Part shown: positions 53,273-61,710 of the stretch, piece after piece | Position numbering within the stretch: position 1 is the stretch's first letter | How the letters are laid out: the number at the start of each line of letters is the position of its first letter | Source of the DNA: UBA4055 sp964648295 | GTDB lineage: Bacteria; UBA4055 | DNA length: 64,000 bases | Assembly (NCBI GenBank): GCA_964648295.1 | Contig: CAZYNH010000007.1 | Coordinates: forward strand, 68,333-132,332 | Direction: 5' to 3' | Notes under the pieces: model-generated | Told to the model about the DNA's origin: nothing | The model's database searches: none | The model's input: only the letters and a program-made list of their open reading frames with translations | Made by a program: the position numbers and the translations under genes

Positions 53273-53995
53273 ATGGCAATGGGCGAATACATCAGAAAGC
53301 AGAGGGTTGAGCGCGGTTATTCACAATCTTATGTGGCTGAAGCGCTCCGGATCACGCGGCAGACATATATGAAAATCGAATCGGGCGGAAAGGACGCCAC
53401 TATTGAACAGCTTAAGGTACTGTCGGGGATTTTCAATATGCCATTCGAAGATCTTGCGGTCGAGAAAGTTCCGCAGCCCAAATATCGCAAAAAGACGCTG
53501 CAGGGCGAGGCCGGAAAAGCACCAGGTGATAATCTTTTCAGCCCGGGGGGAACAACATCAAAATTCACTGAAACATTCCTTCATGTCACATCCAGAATAT
53601 CTTCACTTCCCGAATCCGGAGAGAGCGCTTTATGCACAATTCTTTATCTGACGGACAGAGACTACTATATCAAATATGGAAAGCACCTTACCGGGATTAA
53701 ATATTTAAAAACATTCAACGGTCCGTATCCTGAAAATTTTAAAGAATTGGTTGGAAAGATGATAAACGAGAACCTCATATTGTGCTTAGAGGCCGGAAAG
53801 TTCAAATATGAGAATAAAAAATACCTTCCGGTGCGCCGAGAAAACGAAGAAATGTTCAGCGCGGGGGAGTATCGCCATATAGAACAAACGATCTCGAGGT
53901 ATGGCGGATTAAGCAGTGACGATCTCTTGTCCATATTATGCAGGGATAAGAATTATTTGAATACGACGACGGGGGCGGTCATTCGGATCGGGTAA
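53273..53995 (+). CDS. XRE HTH plus Panacea (SocA-type antitoxin) domain protein
   Basis: About 240 residues. An N-terminal cro/C1-type helix-turn-helix (KQRVERGYSQSYVAEALRI ... MKIESG) binds DNA; after a linker a Panacea/DUF4065 domain is seen in ILYLTDRDYYIKYGKHLTG, GPYPENFKELVGKMINENLI and the basic strand KYLPV. Panacea domains neutralise many unrelated toxins in PanAT systems, and HTH-Panacea fusions are common there. Three ATGs are possible (53255, 53273, 53279); GGGAGGGTGG precedes 53273. The partner is expected next door. Confidence 0.8.
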   Translation: MAMGEYIRKQRVERGYSQSYVAEALRITRQTYMKIESGGKDATIEQLKVLSGIFNMPFEDLAVEKVPQPKYRKKTLQGEAGKAPGDNLFSPGGTTSKFTETFLHVTSRISSLPESGESALCTILYLTDRDYYIKYGKHLTGIKYLKTFNGPYPENFKELVGKMINENLILCLEAGKFKYENKKYLPVRRENEEMFSAGEYRHIEQTISRYGGLSSDDLLSILCRDKNYLNTTTGAVIRIG

Positions 53996-54003
53996 TAAAA
54001 AAA

Positions 54004-54447
54004 ATGATCGAGTCTAATGAAAATATCGAAACTCCGATGTACGCGTTCGATGCCTACTGGATAAACCCTGAAGGTGAGATCACAGGCGTGCCTGAAAAGC
54101 ATATAAACAGGATCCTGGATCATCCGGAATACTTTGGATATACACGCGATGAAGTTCTGAACAGGTTTACGAAATTCGGGGAGAAGCTCGGATGGGAGGG
54201 CAGAGCACGAGATGAGATCTTTATAGAACTTTTCTCAAAAGGCTGGATAAGGGTGCGAAAAAACAAAGACATATCCGTGAGCATTCAGACCGGCTCTTAC
54301 GGAAAGAAAGAGAAAGCGCATATTAAAAAACTGGCGCTAATGATGCTTGAGAATAAGGACAATATGCAATTCAGCGCGGTGATCACTACCTTCAAAGGCG
54401 GTGAGATCAGAACTTCGCTTTCGGACCTGGCTAAGATCAAAGCTTAG
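54004..54447 (+). CDS. Unknown protein paired with the Panacea gene; candidate toxin
   Basis: 147 residues, eight bases after the Panacea gene. Features are FDAYWINPEGEITGVPEKHINRIL, a middle LGWEGRARDEIFIELFSKGWIRVR with an alternating pattern, and a C-terminal helix-strand with HIKKLALMMLE and a final SLSDLAKIKA. No toxin motif (RNase, kinase, ADP-ribosyltransferase, membrane helix) is recognisable. Calling it a toxin is inference from the two-gene arrangement; it might instead be an unrelated cargo gene or a phage-type protein. Confidence 0.65.
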   Translation: MIESNENIETPMYAFDAYWINPEGEITGVPEKHINRILDHPEYFGYTRDEVLNRFTKFGEKLGWEGRARDEIFIELFSKGWIRVRKNKDISVSIQTGSYGKKEKAHIKKLALMMLENKDNMQFSAVITTFKGGEIRTSLSDLAKIKA

Positions 54448-54476
54448 AATTACAAAAATAATATTTTTTCTTACTC

Positions 54477-54509
54477 CGCCGTTATTTGGCGATGTAGTTT
54501 GTTTATATT
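54477..54509 (+). promoter_or_regulatory. Palindromic promoter element, copy C
   Basis: CGCC-GTTATTT-GGCG (54477-54491), 12 bases, TATATT (54504-54509). About 20 upstream bases (ATTTTTTCTTACTC) are also shared with copy D. The next gene starts 31 bases later. Confidence 0.65.
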
Positions 54510-54540
54510 ACCTGTGATCATTAAAACTCGGAGGAGCCGT

Positions 54541-55113
54541 ATGTTCAGATCTGATCTTACAAAACTGATGAACGAGAGGCAAAAAGCAGCCGGATATTCT
54601 AATGAAGATATCGCAGGCGGACTCGGATACACGGGTCATAGCCAGATCGAAGTAGCCGGAATGATCGGAAAGATATTTAATGACCGGATCTTGTGCTTAG
54701 ATCACGGCAGGTATGATTTCAAATATACCGGGGAGGAGCTTGTAAGAGAAATATGCCGCATTCTCGAAATTGACGAAGAAACGGCCGACAGCGGGATAAG
54801 GAAAATAAAAAATGAAGTGGTAAGGCTGAGGGAAAGATTTCACGGCTATATAAAAATAATTCCCGAGAACGAAGTCAGGCCTACAGGATTCTTATCAGCC
54901 GTGGGCATTCATTTTGAGACAACGATAAAACTGCCTGTCGAACTCACTGACGAAGATCCGGAGATCAGGCTGGAAAAAGTTACTAAGATCTGCAGGGATC
55001 ATTTTGTTAAGAGCAACGGAACGCTCAAAGGACAGCACGGAAAGATCATGTCGTACAGATACTTTTATGGGCAGAATGAGTATGCAGAGGTGAAAATTGA
55101 TGATCTGCTGTAG
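54541..55113 (+). CDS. Unknown 190-residue protein with HTH-like N-terminus
   Basis: Start at ATG 54541 after GGAGGAG; an in-frame upstream extension would read through promoter element C. The first part (SDLTKLMNERQKAAGYSNEDIAGGLGYTG ... AGMIGKIFND) resembles a helix-turn-helix of the XRE type, with YDFKYTGEELVREICRILEID next. The second half (GFLSAVGIHFETTIKLPVELTD, then VTKICRDHF) looks like an alpha/beta domain with no match I know. It has its own element-C promoter and a good ribosome site, so it is probably a real independent gene. Confidence 0.65.
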   Translation: MFRSDLTKLMNERQKAAGYSNEDIAGGLGYTGHSQIEVAGMIGKIFNDRILCLDHGRYDFKYTGEELVREICRILEIDEETADSGIRKIKNEVVRLRERFHGYIKIIPENEVRPTGFLSAVGIHFETTIKLPVELTDEDPEIRLEKVTKICRDHFVKSNGTLKGQHGKIMSYRYFYGQNEYAEVKIDDLL

Positions 55114-55136
55114 AAAAATAATTTTTTTTCTTACTC

Positions 55137-55169
55137 CGCCATTATTTGGCGTTGTACTTTATTTATATT
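55137..55169 (+). promoter_or_regulatory. Palindromic promoter element, copy D
   Basis: CGCC-ATTATTT-GGCG (55137-55151), 12 bases, TATATT (55164-55169), then ACCGG as in copy A. Precedes the first DIP1984 gene by 34 bases. Confidence 0.65.
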
Positions 55170-55203
55170 ACCGGTGTTGATAAATTAAACCAAGGAGACA
55201 ACC

Positions 55204-55653
55204 ATGAAATTAGCCGAAGCCCTGATAAAAAGACGCGACATTGACACAGCCCTTGCAAATCTTAACATGAGCCTGCAGGAGAATGTAAAAGTGCTTGAGG
55301 GCACAAAACCCTTTGAGGACCCGATTGCCCTTGCGGACCAGATGCAGATATTAATTGACGAGCAGGCCAAGCTCATACAAAAGATAAATAAAACAAACAA
55401 CAAAACAGTTACGCCCGACGGCCGCACGCTTGACGAGCTGATAACATTAAGAGAGCAGCTCAAACGCCGCCACAAACTGTTTGACAGCGCCTACAAACAT
55501 GCCTTCTCGAATACGAGGAGCTATAACGAAGTTAAATATGTCATTGCCGTTGATATGCAGATGCTAAAAAATAAAATCAGCGCGGCTGCAAAGGAGTTTA
55601 GGGAGCTTGACAACAAGATACAGGCAATAAACTGGATAACCGAGCTGGTTTAA
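55204..55653 (+). CDS. DIP1984-family (septicolysin-like) protein
   Basis: 149 residues, nearly all helical with coiled-coil character. The sequence follows the DIP1984 family closely: MKLAEALIKRRDIDTALANL, EGTKPFEDP, INKTNNKTVTPDGRTLDELITLREQLKRRHKL, YNEVKYVIAVDMQMLKNKI and the ending REL-DNKIQAINWITEL. The family is widespread but without a settled function; the septicolysin label comes from one toxin annotation and is not evidence of toxicity here. Strong AAGGAG ribosome site and its own element-D promoter. Confidence 0.82.
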   Translation: MKLAEALIKRRDIDTALANLNMSLQENVKVLEGTKPFEDPIALADQMQILIDEQAKLIQKINKTNNKTVTPDGRTLDELITLREQLKRRHKLFDSAYKHAFSNTRSYNEVKYVIAVDMQMLKNKISAAAKEFRELDNKIQAINWITELV

Positions 55654-55777
55654 AGCCAAAAAAAGCGGTTCATTGAAATAGGGTATGGGAAGGCGGAAAA
55701 GAGTTGCCAAAATCCGTAAGGATCTATGTGTTGCGGGCGAAAAGCAATGTAATTAAAATTCAATCGTACAGTTTTAG

Positions 55778-55849
55778 TTCCTTCGGGAACGAATTCGGTT
55801 TCATGGTCTGATAAACAGACTGTCATCAAAAATACTACCGGGCGTAGTT
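55778..55849 (+). other. Three consecutive hairpins between the DIP1984 paralogues
   Basis: GTTCC-TTCG-GGAAC (55778-55791), GTCTG-ATAAA-CAGAC (55807-55821) and ACTAC-CGGGC-GTAGT (55835-55849) lie in a row within the 236-base spacer. They could be a leader of the second paralogue or a small RNA. The T-poor sequence after them argues against a simple terminator. Confidence 0.45.
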
Positions 55850-55889
55850 TCTCCTTCCCTCCCTCGTTTATAATAAAAAGGTGCAGGAA

Positions 55890-56339
55890 ATGAATTTAGC
55901 CGAAGCTCTGATAATAAAGAATGATATCTGCGTAGAAATAGCAGAACTTGCCATCATAGAATATGAAACATGCGCCCTTATTCCGCCCGGCGAAAAACCG
56001 CAAAAAGATCCGGGAGAGATATTGGAAAGTCTGCAGGCAAAATATGATGAGCTTGCCCTTATCGAAGATCAGATCAAACGAACGAACAAAAGCTGCGGCA
56101 TAAATGACCTGATAGTAAAAAGAGACCAGAGCAGAAGGCAGTACAGATTATTGAACATCGGATACAGAGCGGCATTCGATAAAAAAATTTTCAACAGGGA
56201 CAAATTCAGAGTCTATAAAGACTTAAACGGCCTCAGAGGAAAGATGAGCGAAGCTTTGGAGCAATACAGGAAATACGATATCCTGATACAAGAACTCAAC
56301 CGCAGCACCGAGCTGATAGAAAAAACAGAAAAAAATTAG
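55890..56339 (+). CDS. Divergent DIP1984-family paralogue
   Basis: 149 residues, same length as its neighbour and the same layout: MNLAEALIIKNDICVEI, PGEKPQKDPGEIL, QIKRTNKSCGINDLIVKRDQSRRQYRLL and a closing RKYDILIQELNRSTEL. The second half has diverged strongly, for example the family ending NWITEL is NRSTEL here. Start at 55890 follows AGGTGCAGGAA; a GTG nine bases upstream is an alternative. Tandem duplication followed by divergence is the simplest reading. Confidence 0.72.
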   Translation: MNLAEALIIKNDICVEIAELAIIEYETCALIPPGEKPQKDPGEILESLQAKYDELALIEDQIKRTNKSCGINDLIVKRDQSRRQYRLLNIGYRAAFDKKIFNRDKFRVYKDLNGLRGKMSEALEQYRKYDILIQELNRSTELIEKTEKN

Positions 56340-56350
56340 GGAAAATAAGC

Positions 56351-56379
56351 TTGATTAAGAACTAAAAATCTATTATAAT
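56351..56379 (+). promoter_or_regulatory. Promoter of the six-gene accessory cluster
   Basis: TTGATT (56351-56356), 17 bases, TATAAT (56374-56379), close to a consensus housekeeping promoter; AAGGAGAG and the first start codon follow. Confidence 0.7.
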
Positions 56380-56406
56380 CATTAGTGTTTAAAAGGAGAG
56401 AGTTAA

Positions 56407-57666
56407 ATGAGCGTAAGGATTTCTCACTGTTCAACTTCATTGGATAATTATTACATTTGCATCAATGAGAGAGTATCGGGATTTTTGAACAGGGGACCTC
56501 AAGTCGGAGATTTAATTTATCTTGTTGTGAAAATCGGCAGAAAAAGTGTATGCGGAGCCAGATTTAATTTAGATGAGCCGACTGATTACAAACCTTGGCC
56601 GGATTCAGAAAATTATGTGAATGTTCTTACTACAAAGAACTTAGAATTCTGCACTCCGTTCGATATTTCAATTATATCCCAAGTCGGCGGTAAATACTGG
56701 TCTATGAAATATATTCAGGGAGCAAAACCGATAAGCGACCAGCCGGCGATTGAAATGCTGGATAAAGAATTTTCAAAGTACAGGATAGATAGTCCTTATA
56801 TTTTTGATATAGATCCGAAATATATTAATACCGATGACCGGATTGAAGATGAATTAACGGTCGAAGATGTCAATGTGTTAAAGAGAATTGTTAAAGAAAT
56901 ACCCGACGCAAAAGTTTCGATCATGGGCACCTTTCAAACTGTTCAGTTCTCAAATGAAACTGATAAGATCAGAGGCTTGGAATCGCTCGTTAATGATAAT
57001 TTCTATTCATTATTTCCTCAGTTCCCGGAAAACAATACGCTTTTAATACCTGAAAACAGGCTTTTCAAAACCAAAGGCATAAAAAAACAGGGCGCTAATG
57101 TAACCGGAATACGAACCATACCTGACGGAATTTTAATCGAGTTTAACAAGAAGCCCAAGAACCCGTTCAGGATCAATCTGATAGAATATGAATGCTACGG
57201 AGAAGGCAAAACAACCGGCAACAGTAAATCAACATACTTAAACAGTGTAATAATACCGCAGCTTATGAGGTTCGCTTCGTCATTCAGCATAATTACGGAT
57301 GAGAATACAAGACGAACATCGGTGGATCAATGGGTCGATAAGATCATTGATTATACGAACAGCGATAAAAAGCTAAAGGACAAGATCATAAAATGGATCA
57401 AAGAAATTGATAATGAAATAGACGACCACGCAGTAGATAGAAAGATCGAGAAACTCCTTAAAGACTCTTTCAACAACAACTTGAGGGTCATCTTAGTAAT
57501 AGACGAACTCAGCCTTGAGCAGAAACAGACAATAAAAAATGTAGTAAGCTCATTCAAGCTCGCAAACGGAGACGACAATGTCCAGTTCGAAGGCTATATT
57601 GTCAGGCTCGTACAAAAAATAAACATGATCAATAACGAAGCTGAATATGCTTTGACAATACAGTGA
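56407..57666 (+). CDS. Unknown 419-residue protein, possible EVE/PUA-like reader with nuclease-like core
   Basis: First gene of an accessory cluster containing a DNA methyltransferase. Residues 5-115 (GDLIYLVVKIGRKSVCGARF, then YVNVLTTKNLEF and a Trp-rich stretch) have the strand order and aromatic content of EVE/PUA-type domains that read modified bases; this is tentative. Residues 235-285 (IPDGILIEF ... INLIEYECYGEG) recall the core of a PD-(D/E)xK nuclease with Asp240, Glu260 and Glu262, but no catalytic Lys is obvious. The C-terminal third is helical and charged. No confident family. AGGAGAG ribosome site. Confidence 0.6.
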   Translation: MSVRISHCSTSLDNYYICINERVSGFLNRGPQVGDLIYLVVKIGRKSVCGARFNLDEPTDYKPWPDSENYVNVLTTKNLEFCTPFDISIISQVGGKYWSMKYIQGAKPISDQPAIEMLDKEFSKYRIDSPYIFDIDPKYINTDDRIEDELTVEDVNVLKRIVKEIPDAKVSIMGTFQTVQFSNETDKIRGLESLVNDNFYSLFPQFPENNTLLIPENRLFKTKGIKKQGANVTGIRTIPDGILIEFNKKPKNPFRINLIEYECYGEGKTTGNSKSTYLNSVIIPQLMRFASSFSIITDENTRRTSVDQWVDKIIDYTNSDKKLKDKIIKWIKEIDNEIDDHAVDRKIEKLLKDSFNNNLRVILVIDELSLEQKQTIKNVVSSFKLANGDDNVQFEGYIVRLVQKINMINNEAEYALTIQ

Positions 57667-57723
57667 TCTGAAAAGGCAAAGATTGTCAGATAAAGCTTTA
57701 AAAGAACAGGAAGAGAATCGAAA

Positions 57724-58029
57724 ATGGCACCTAAGCATGAAGAAAAAATAAGAAACAAAATCGAAGCAGCGGAAAAGAAAGTATTACAGGCATATTTTTC
57801 AAATCTATTCAAACCATTCGAGCCTGATCTGAATTACTCAGATGATCCCGAAGAACTAACAGAATTTGCAGTCTGGCTAAAACAATTCACACAAAGCGAA
57901 ACATTCATCAAATTTGCGGATAAATACAATCAAATCGAACAACAGCTTGAAAATGAACCAGTAGGAAAAAGAAGATCTGAGCTTGTCGATGAACAATACA
58001 GTATTATCGATAATTACCCGGAATTGTAG
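57724..58029 (+). CDS. Small acidic helical protein of unknown function
   Basis: 101 residues between the possible EVE-like gene and the methyltransferase, 57 and 27 bases from them. Almost entirely helical with a high content of Glu and Asp (for example DLNYSDDPEELTEFAVWLKQF, QQLENEPVGKRRSELVDEQY). No family recognised. A small acidic partner in such a cluster could be an inhibitor or accessory subunit, but nothing proves it. Ribosome site is weak. Confidence 0.55.
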   Translation: MAPKHEEKIRNKIEAAEKKVLQAYFSNLFKPFEPDLNYSDDPEELTEFAVWLKQFTQSETFIKFADKYNQIEQQLENEPVGKRRSELVDEQYSIIDNYPEL

Positions 58030-58056
58030 CTATGAATAATAAAAATGGAGTAGATT

Positions 58057-61000
58057 GTGCTAAAAACATACATTAAGTCACTTAAAGAAACTTACGATAC
58101 TAGAGATTATCTTGAGCATTCTTATCGTACACAACTCGAAACACTTCTAAAAAGCTACATTGATTCAAGAAATCTGAGATTAACAGTTATCCACGAACCT
58201 GTTCGAGATGTATTTGGTGCTCCGGATTTCAAAATCATTGATCGTGCGAATAATGTGATTGGTTATATCGAATGTAAAGATATTAACATTAATATTAACT
58301 CTAGAAGTGAAACAGAAACTAGACAAATGAAAAAATACCTTTCGATTTCTAATAATATTATACTTACCAATTATAAGGATTTTATTCTGTTCAAAAACAA
58401 AGAAATGATTGAAACTTGCTGTATCGTTTCAAGTTTGGATATTCGAAATCCAAGACTCATCCAGGAAGATCAATTTTTCGAAATGCTTTTAAAGTTTTTT
58501 TTACATGTACCTGATCAGATTACCGACTCGCGTATTTTGTCTGTTGAGCTTGCAAATAGGACAAAAATATTGAAAGAAGCGGTGCTTGAAGAATACAATA
58601 AAAATGAAAAAGATAATTCTTTTAAGAAATTTTACAATGTTTTTAAGGCCACAATTATAACTGACTTATCGAAAGATGATTTTGCAGATATGTATGCACA
58701 GATTATCGGAATAGGTCTTTTGTTTTTGAGATTGTCAAAAGAAGAGAAGATTACGAAAGGAAATATCCTAAGTGAAATACCGAAATATGTTCCTTTGCTA
58801 AAAGATTTTTTTCCTATGACAAATTTTGACGAATGGGATAGTGATGTGCTTTGGATTCTAGATGATATTATTTTTTTGATCAACAGTATTGATAGAGATT
58901 TTGTTAAAGAAGCTTTATCATATAAGAAAATGTCTCTTATTAAAAAAAGAGATTTGAACCTACAAGATCCCTTTCTGAATTTCTATGAATTATTTTTAAC
59001 TACATATGATCGTGTAAAAAAGGATAAACTAGGAGTTTACTATACTCCTGAATCAGTAGTTTCTTTTATTATTAGAAATTTAGATTTTATTCTGAAAGAA
59101 AAAATTGCTATTAATGAGGGTTTTCTAAAAAACGACTTAAAAGTATTAGATTTTGCGTGTGGCACAGGCACATTTATACTCACTTTGATTGACTATATAA
59201 AGTTGGAATTAGAGAAGTCGCATAGAAGCAATTTATTTAAAAGTGAAATTCGGGATCACATTTTGAAAAATGTTTATGGTTTCGAAATTCTTATGGTACC
59301 ATACATTATCAGTCATCTGAGAATTCACGAGTTTCTTGAGAGTTATGATTACGATTATCAAGACAATCAAACAGATCGAGCTAGAATATACCTTACAAAT
59401 ACACTCACTAATGTAAGATCGCCAAACACTAACTTTCTTATGAAATTTGACGATGAAGCGAATAATGCCTTTACAGCAAAGAATCAAACCGATATTATGG
59501 TAATTATGGGTAATCCACCATATAGTAATTATTCACAAAATAAGTCTAAGGATGGGAACAATTTTACATGGATAGGCGAAAAAATTCAAATCTATAAACC
59601 TAAGGGTGAGAAAAAATTAAACTTAGATGATGACTATATTAAGTTTATAAGATTTGCATGTTGGAAATTGGAGAGAGTGTCTAAAGGAGTAATCGGAATT
59701 ATAACTAACAACTCTTTCTTATCAGGAATTACACATCGTAAGATGAGAAAAGAATTGATAAACATGTTTGACGAAATTTATATATTGAACCTTCATGGTA
59801 ATGGTAATATTGGAGAAATGTGCCCCGATGGCAGTGTCGATGACAATGTATTTAACATAAGAGATGCCGGAGTTAATATTTCGTTTTTTATAAAAAAAGA
59901 CAACACAAAAAATAAGCAAGCAAAAATATTTTATTCTGATCTATACGGAAAGAAAAACTATAAGTACAATTACCTTTATGATAACGACATTCAAAATATC
60001 GATTTTGAAGAATTGAATTACAATGAATTTAATTCTGAGTTTTCAACAACGAAATGGGGTAAAACGACCGTTGAAATCAATCATGAGGAGATATTACTAT
60101 TCGGAGATGGATGGAATTTCTTTTCTCCAAGTAAATCAATGGATCTCATAAAAAAATATGGAGAATTCTGGGGCATAAAAGATATTTTTGATAATGCTGG
60201 TACTGGTATTAAAACAGAAAGAGACAATTTATCAATACACTTTGATGAAGAGAGTATAAGAACCGTTATTGATGATTTCAACACTCTCGAATTAAATGAA
60301 TTGCGTGTAAAATATGTTATTAAAGCTGATTCAAGAGACTGGTCAATTACACGAGCAAAAGATGATGTCCAAAATAATTATCAAAAAAATCTTTATACAA
60401 AAATCTTATATAGACCTTTTGATTTTAGATACACTTTTTACACCGGTACATCTAGAGGTTTTATAGGTACACCAAGTTATAACATTTCAAAAAACTTTAA
60501 ACAAGATAATCTTGGTATAGTATTCAAACGGCAATTCAAAGATGGAGTAAAATTTAATTACGCTTTCGTGACTGATAAAATGTCTGAAAGTTGTCTCTTT
60601 GAAAGTGCGTATGCCAATAATTCTTGCGCACCATTGTATATTTATCCAGACGAATTATTGAAAGATGAGAACAGAATCGTTAATTTTACAGACAAATTTT
60701 CTGAATTCATAGCCATGAAATATTCAAGTGATACCCCGGAAGAAATACTGTACTATATTTATGCTGTTTTATTCTCACCTACATACAGAGAAAAATATGA
60801 AGATTTGCTTAGGTTGGATTTTCCTAGAATACCCTTTACAGATGATATGGAAGTATTTAACAAATTAAAGAAACTAGGTAAAAGGCTTGCAAGTATTCAT
60901 TTGTTAAAAGAAAGACCTACAAATGAAATTGCCAGATTTGAATGCACAAGTCAAGACTTTTTAGTTACTAAATCAGTATTTATTGATGACAAGGTATGGA

Positions 61001-61218
61001 TTAACGATTCAGTTTGTTTCAGTAATATTTCTGAAGAAATATGGAAGTATGAAATCGGTGGCTATCAGGTTTTGCAGAAATGGCTAGACTATAGAAAAAA
61101 AGCTGAATACACTTTAACGAACACTGATCTTAAGCATTTTATGAGAATAGTAGATGTTCTCGGTGAAACTATTGAGCTGCAAGTAGAAATTGACGAACTT
61201 ACAAGAGAATGGATATAA
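58057..61218 (+). CDS. Single-chain restriction endonuclease-methyltransferase (type IIG/ISP-like)
   Basis: 1053 residues, GTG start with GGAG six bases before. N-terminal PD-(D/E)xK nuclease: Asp57 in GAPDFKII and Glu72-Cys-Lys74 in GYIECKD. A helical connector (150-300) follows, then an N6-adenine methyltransferase with YYTPESVV, SAM motif LDFACGTGTF (about 364-373) and catalytic NPPYSNY (about 486). The C-terminal half (650-1000) holds FRPFDFRYTFY, typical of the target-recognition region of these enzymes. No helicase motifs are seen, so it is IIG-like rather than true ISP. It would methylate own DNA and cut unmethylated foreign DNA. AT-rich codon use differs from the core region. Confidence 0.87.
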   Translation: MLKTYIKSLKETYDTRDYLEHSYRTQLETLLKSYIDSRNLRLTVIHEPVRDVFGAPDFKIIDRANNVIGYIECKDINININSRSETETRQMKKYLSISNNIILTNYKDFILFKNKEMIETCCIVSSLDIRNPRLIQEDQFFEMLLKFFLHVPDQITDSRILSVELANRTKILKEAVLEEYNKNEKDNSFKKFYNVFKATIITDLSKDDFADMYAQIIGIGLLFLRLSKEEKITKGNILSEIPKYVPLLKDFFPMTNFDEWDSDVLWILDDIIFLINSIDRDFVKEALSYKKMSLIKKRDLNLQDPFLNFYELFLTTYDRVKKDKLGVYYTPESVVSFIIRNLDFILKEKIAINEGFLKNDLKVLDFACGTGTFILTLIDYIKLELEKSHRSNLFKSEIRDHILKNVYGFEILMVPYIISHLRIHEFLESYDYDYQDNQTDRARIYLTNTLTNVRSPNTNFLMKFDDEANNAFTAKNQTDIMVIMGNPPYSNYSQNKSKDGNNFTWIGEKIQIYKPKGEKKLNLDDDYIKFIRFACWKLERVSKGVIGIITNNSFLSGITHRKMRKELINMFDEIYILNLHGNGNIGEMCPDGSVDDNVFNIRDAGVNISFFIKKDNTKNKQAKIFYSDLYGKKNYKYNYLYDNDIQNIDFEELNYNEFNSEFSTTKWGKTTVEINHEEILLFGDGWNFFSPSKSMDLIKKYGEFWGIKDIFDNAGTGIKTERDNLSIHFDEESIRTVIDDFNTLELNELRVKYVIKADSRDWSITRAKDDVQNNYQKNLYTKILYRPFDFRYTFYTGTSRGFIGTPSYNISKNFKQDNLGIVFKRQFKDGVKFNYAFVTDKMSESCLFESAYANNSCAPLYIYPDELLKDENRIVNFTDKFSEFIAMKYSSDTPEEILYYIYAVLFSPTYREKYEDLLRLDFPRIPFTDDMEVFNKLKKLGKRLASIHLLKERPTNEIARFECTSQDFLVTKSVFIDDKVWINDSVCFSNISEEIWKYEIGGYQVLQKWLDYRKKAEYTLTNTDLKHFMRIVDVLGETIELQVEIDELTREWI

Positions 61219-61233
61219 CAGACGGAGAATAAA

Positions 61234-61710
61234 CTGAGTATAGTAAGAATTGATGACTTGAAATGTATCGGAAAAGATGGAATTGAACGAAATTTCATCT
61301 TTTCAATGAATACAGAAATTTGCAAAAACAAGATAACATTTTATGCGTCTTTTGAGCCAATTATTGATAATGAACCCCGCTTTTATTTGGATTTAGAAAA
61401 ATTAACCGAGCCTGATGCATACAAAATTGTTATGATAGATTGTAATAATGATGACAGATTCTGCAAAAAAGGTATTCCAGATTCTTTGTTACCAAGAGTC
61501 GCGGATTATTTACAAACGGATATTATTTCAAGCACTGGTATAAAAGAATTTCAAAGTACTTCCGGTGAGATTAGGTATCCAGAGGCTACTAAAATGTGGG
61601 AGAGATTAAAAGAAAAAGGAATTGCTACTTATTGTAAAGAAAAGGATATTTATACTATTGATTATAGGCTACAGAAATTAAAAAATGGAGTAACAAAAGA
61701 GTCAGAATAA
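61234..61710 (+). CDS. Unknown 158-residue protein, probable CTG start
   Basis: Fifteen bases after the restriction-methylase gene. With the CTG at 61234 (GGAG six bases upstream) the product opens SIVRIDDLKCIGKDGIERNF; the first conventional start (TTG 61258) would lack a ribosome site and cut into this sequence. The protein is alpha/beta with FSMNTEICKNKITFYASF, YKIVMIDCNNDDRFC and a C-terminal winged-helix-like stretch. No family recognised. Close spacing on both sides indicates it belongs to the cluster. Confidence 0.6.
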   Translation: MSIVRIDDLKCIGKDGIERNFIFSMNTEICKNKITFYASFEPIIDNEPRFYLDLEKLTEPDAYKIVMIDCNNDDRFCKKGIPDSLLPRVADYLQTDIISSTGIKEFQSTSGEIRYPEATKMWERLKEKGIATYCKEKDIYTIDYRLQKLKNGVTKESE

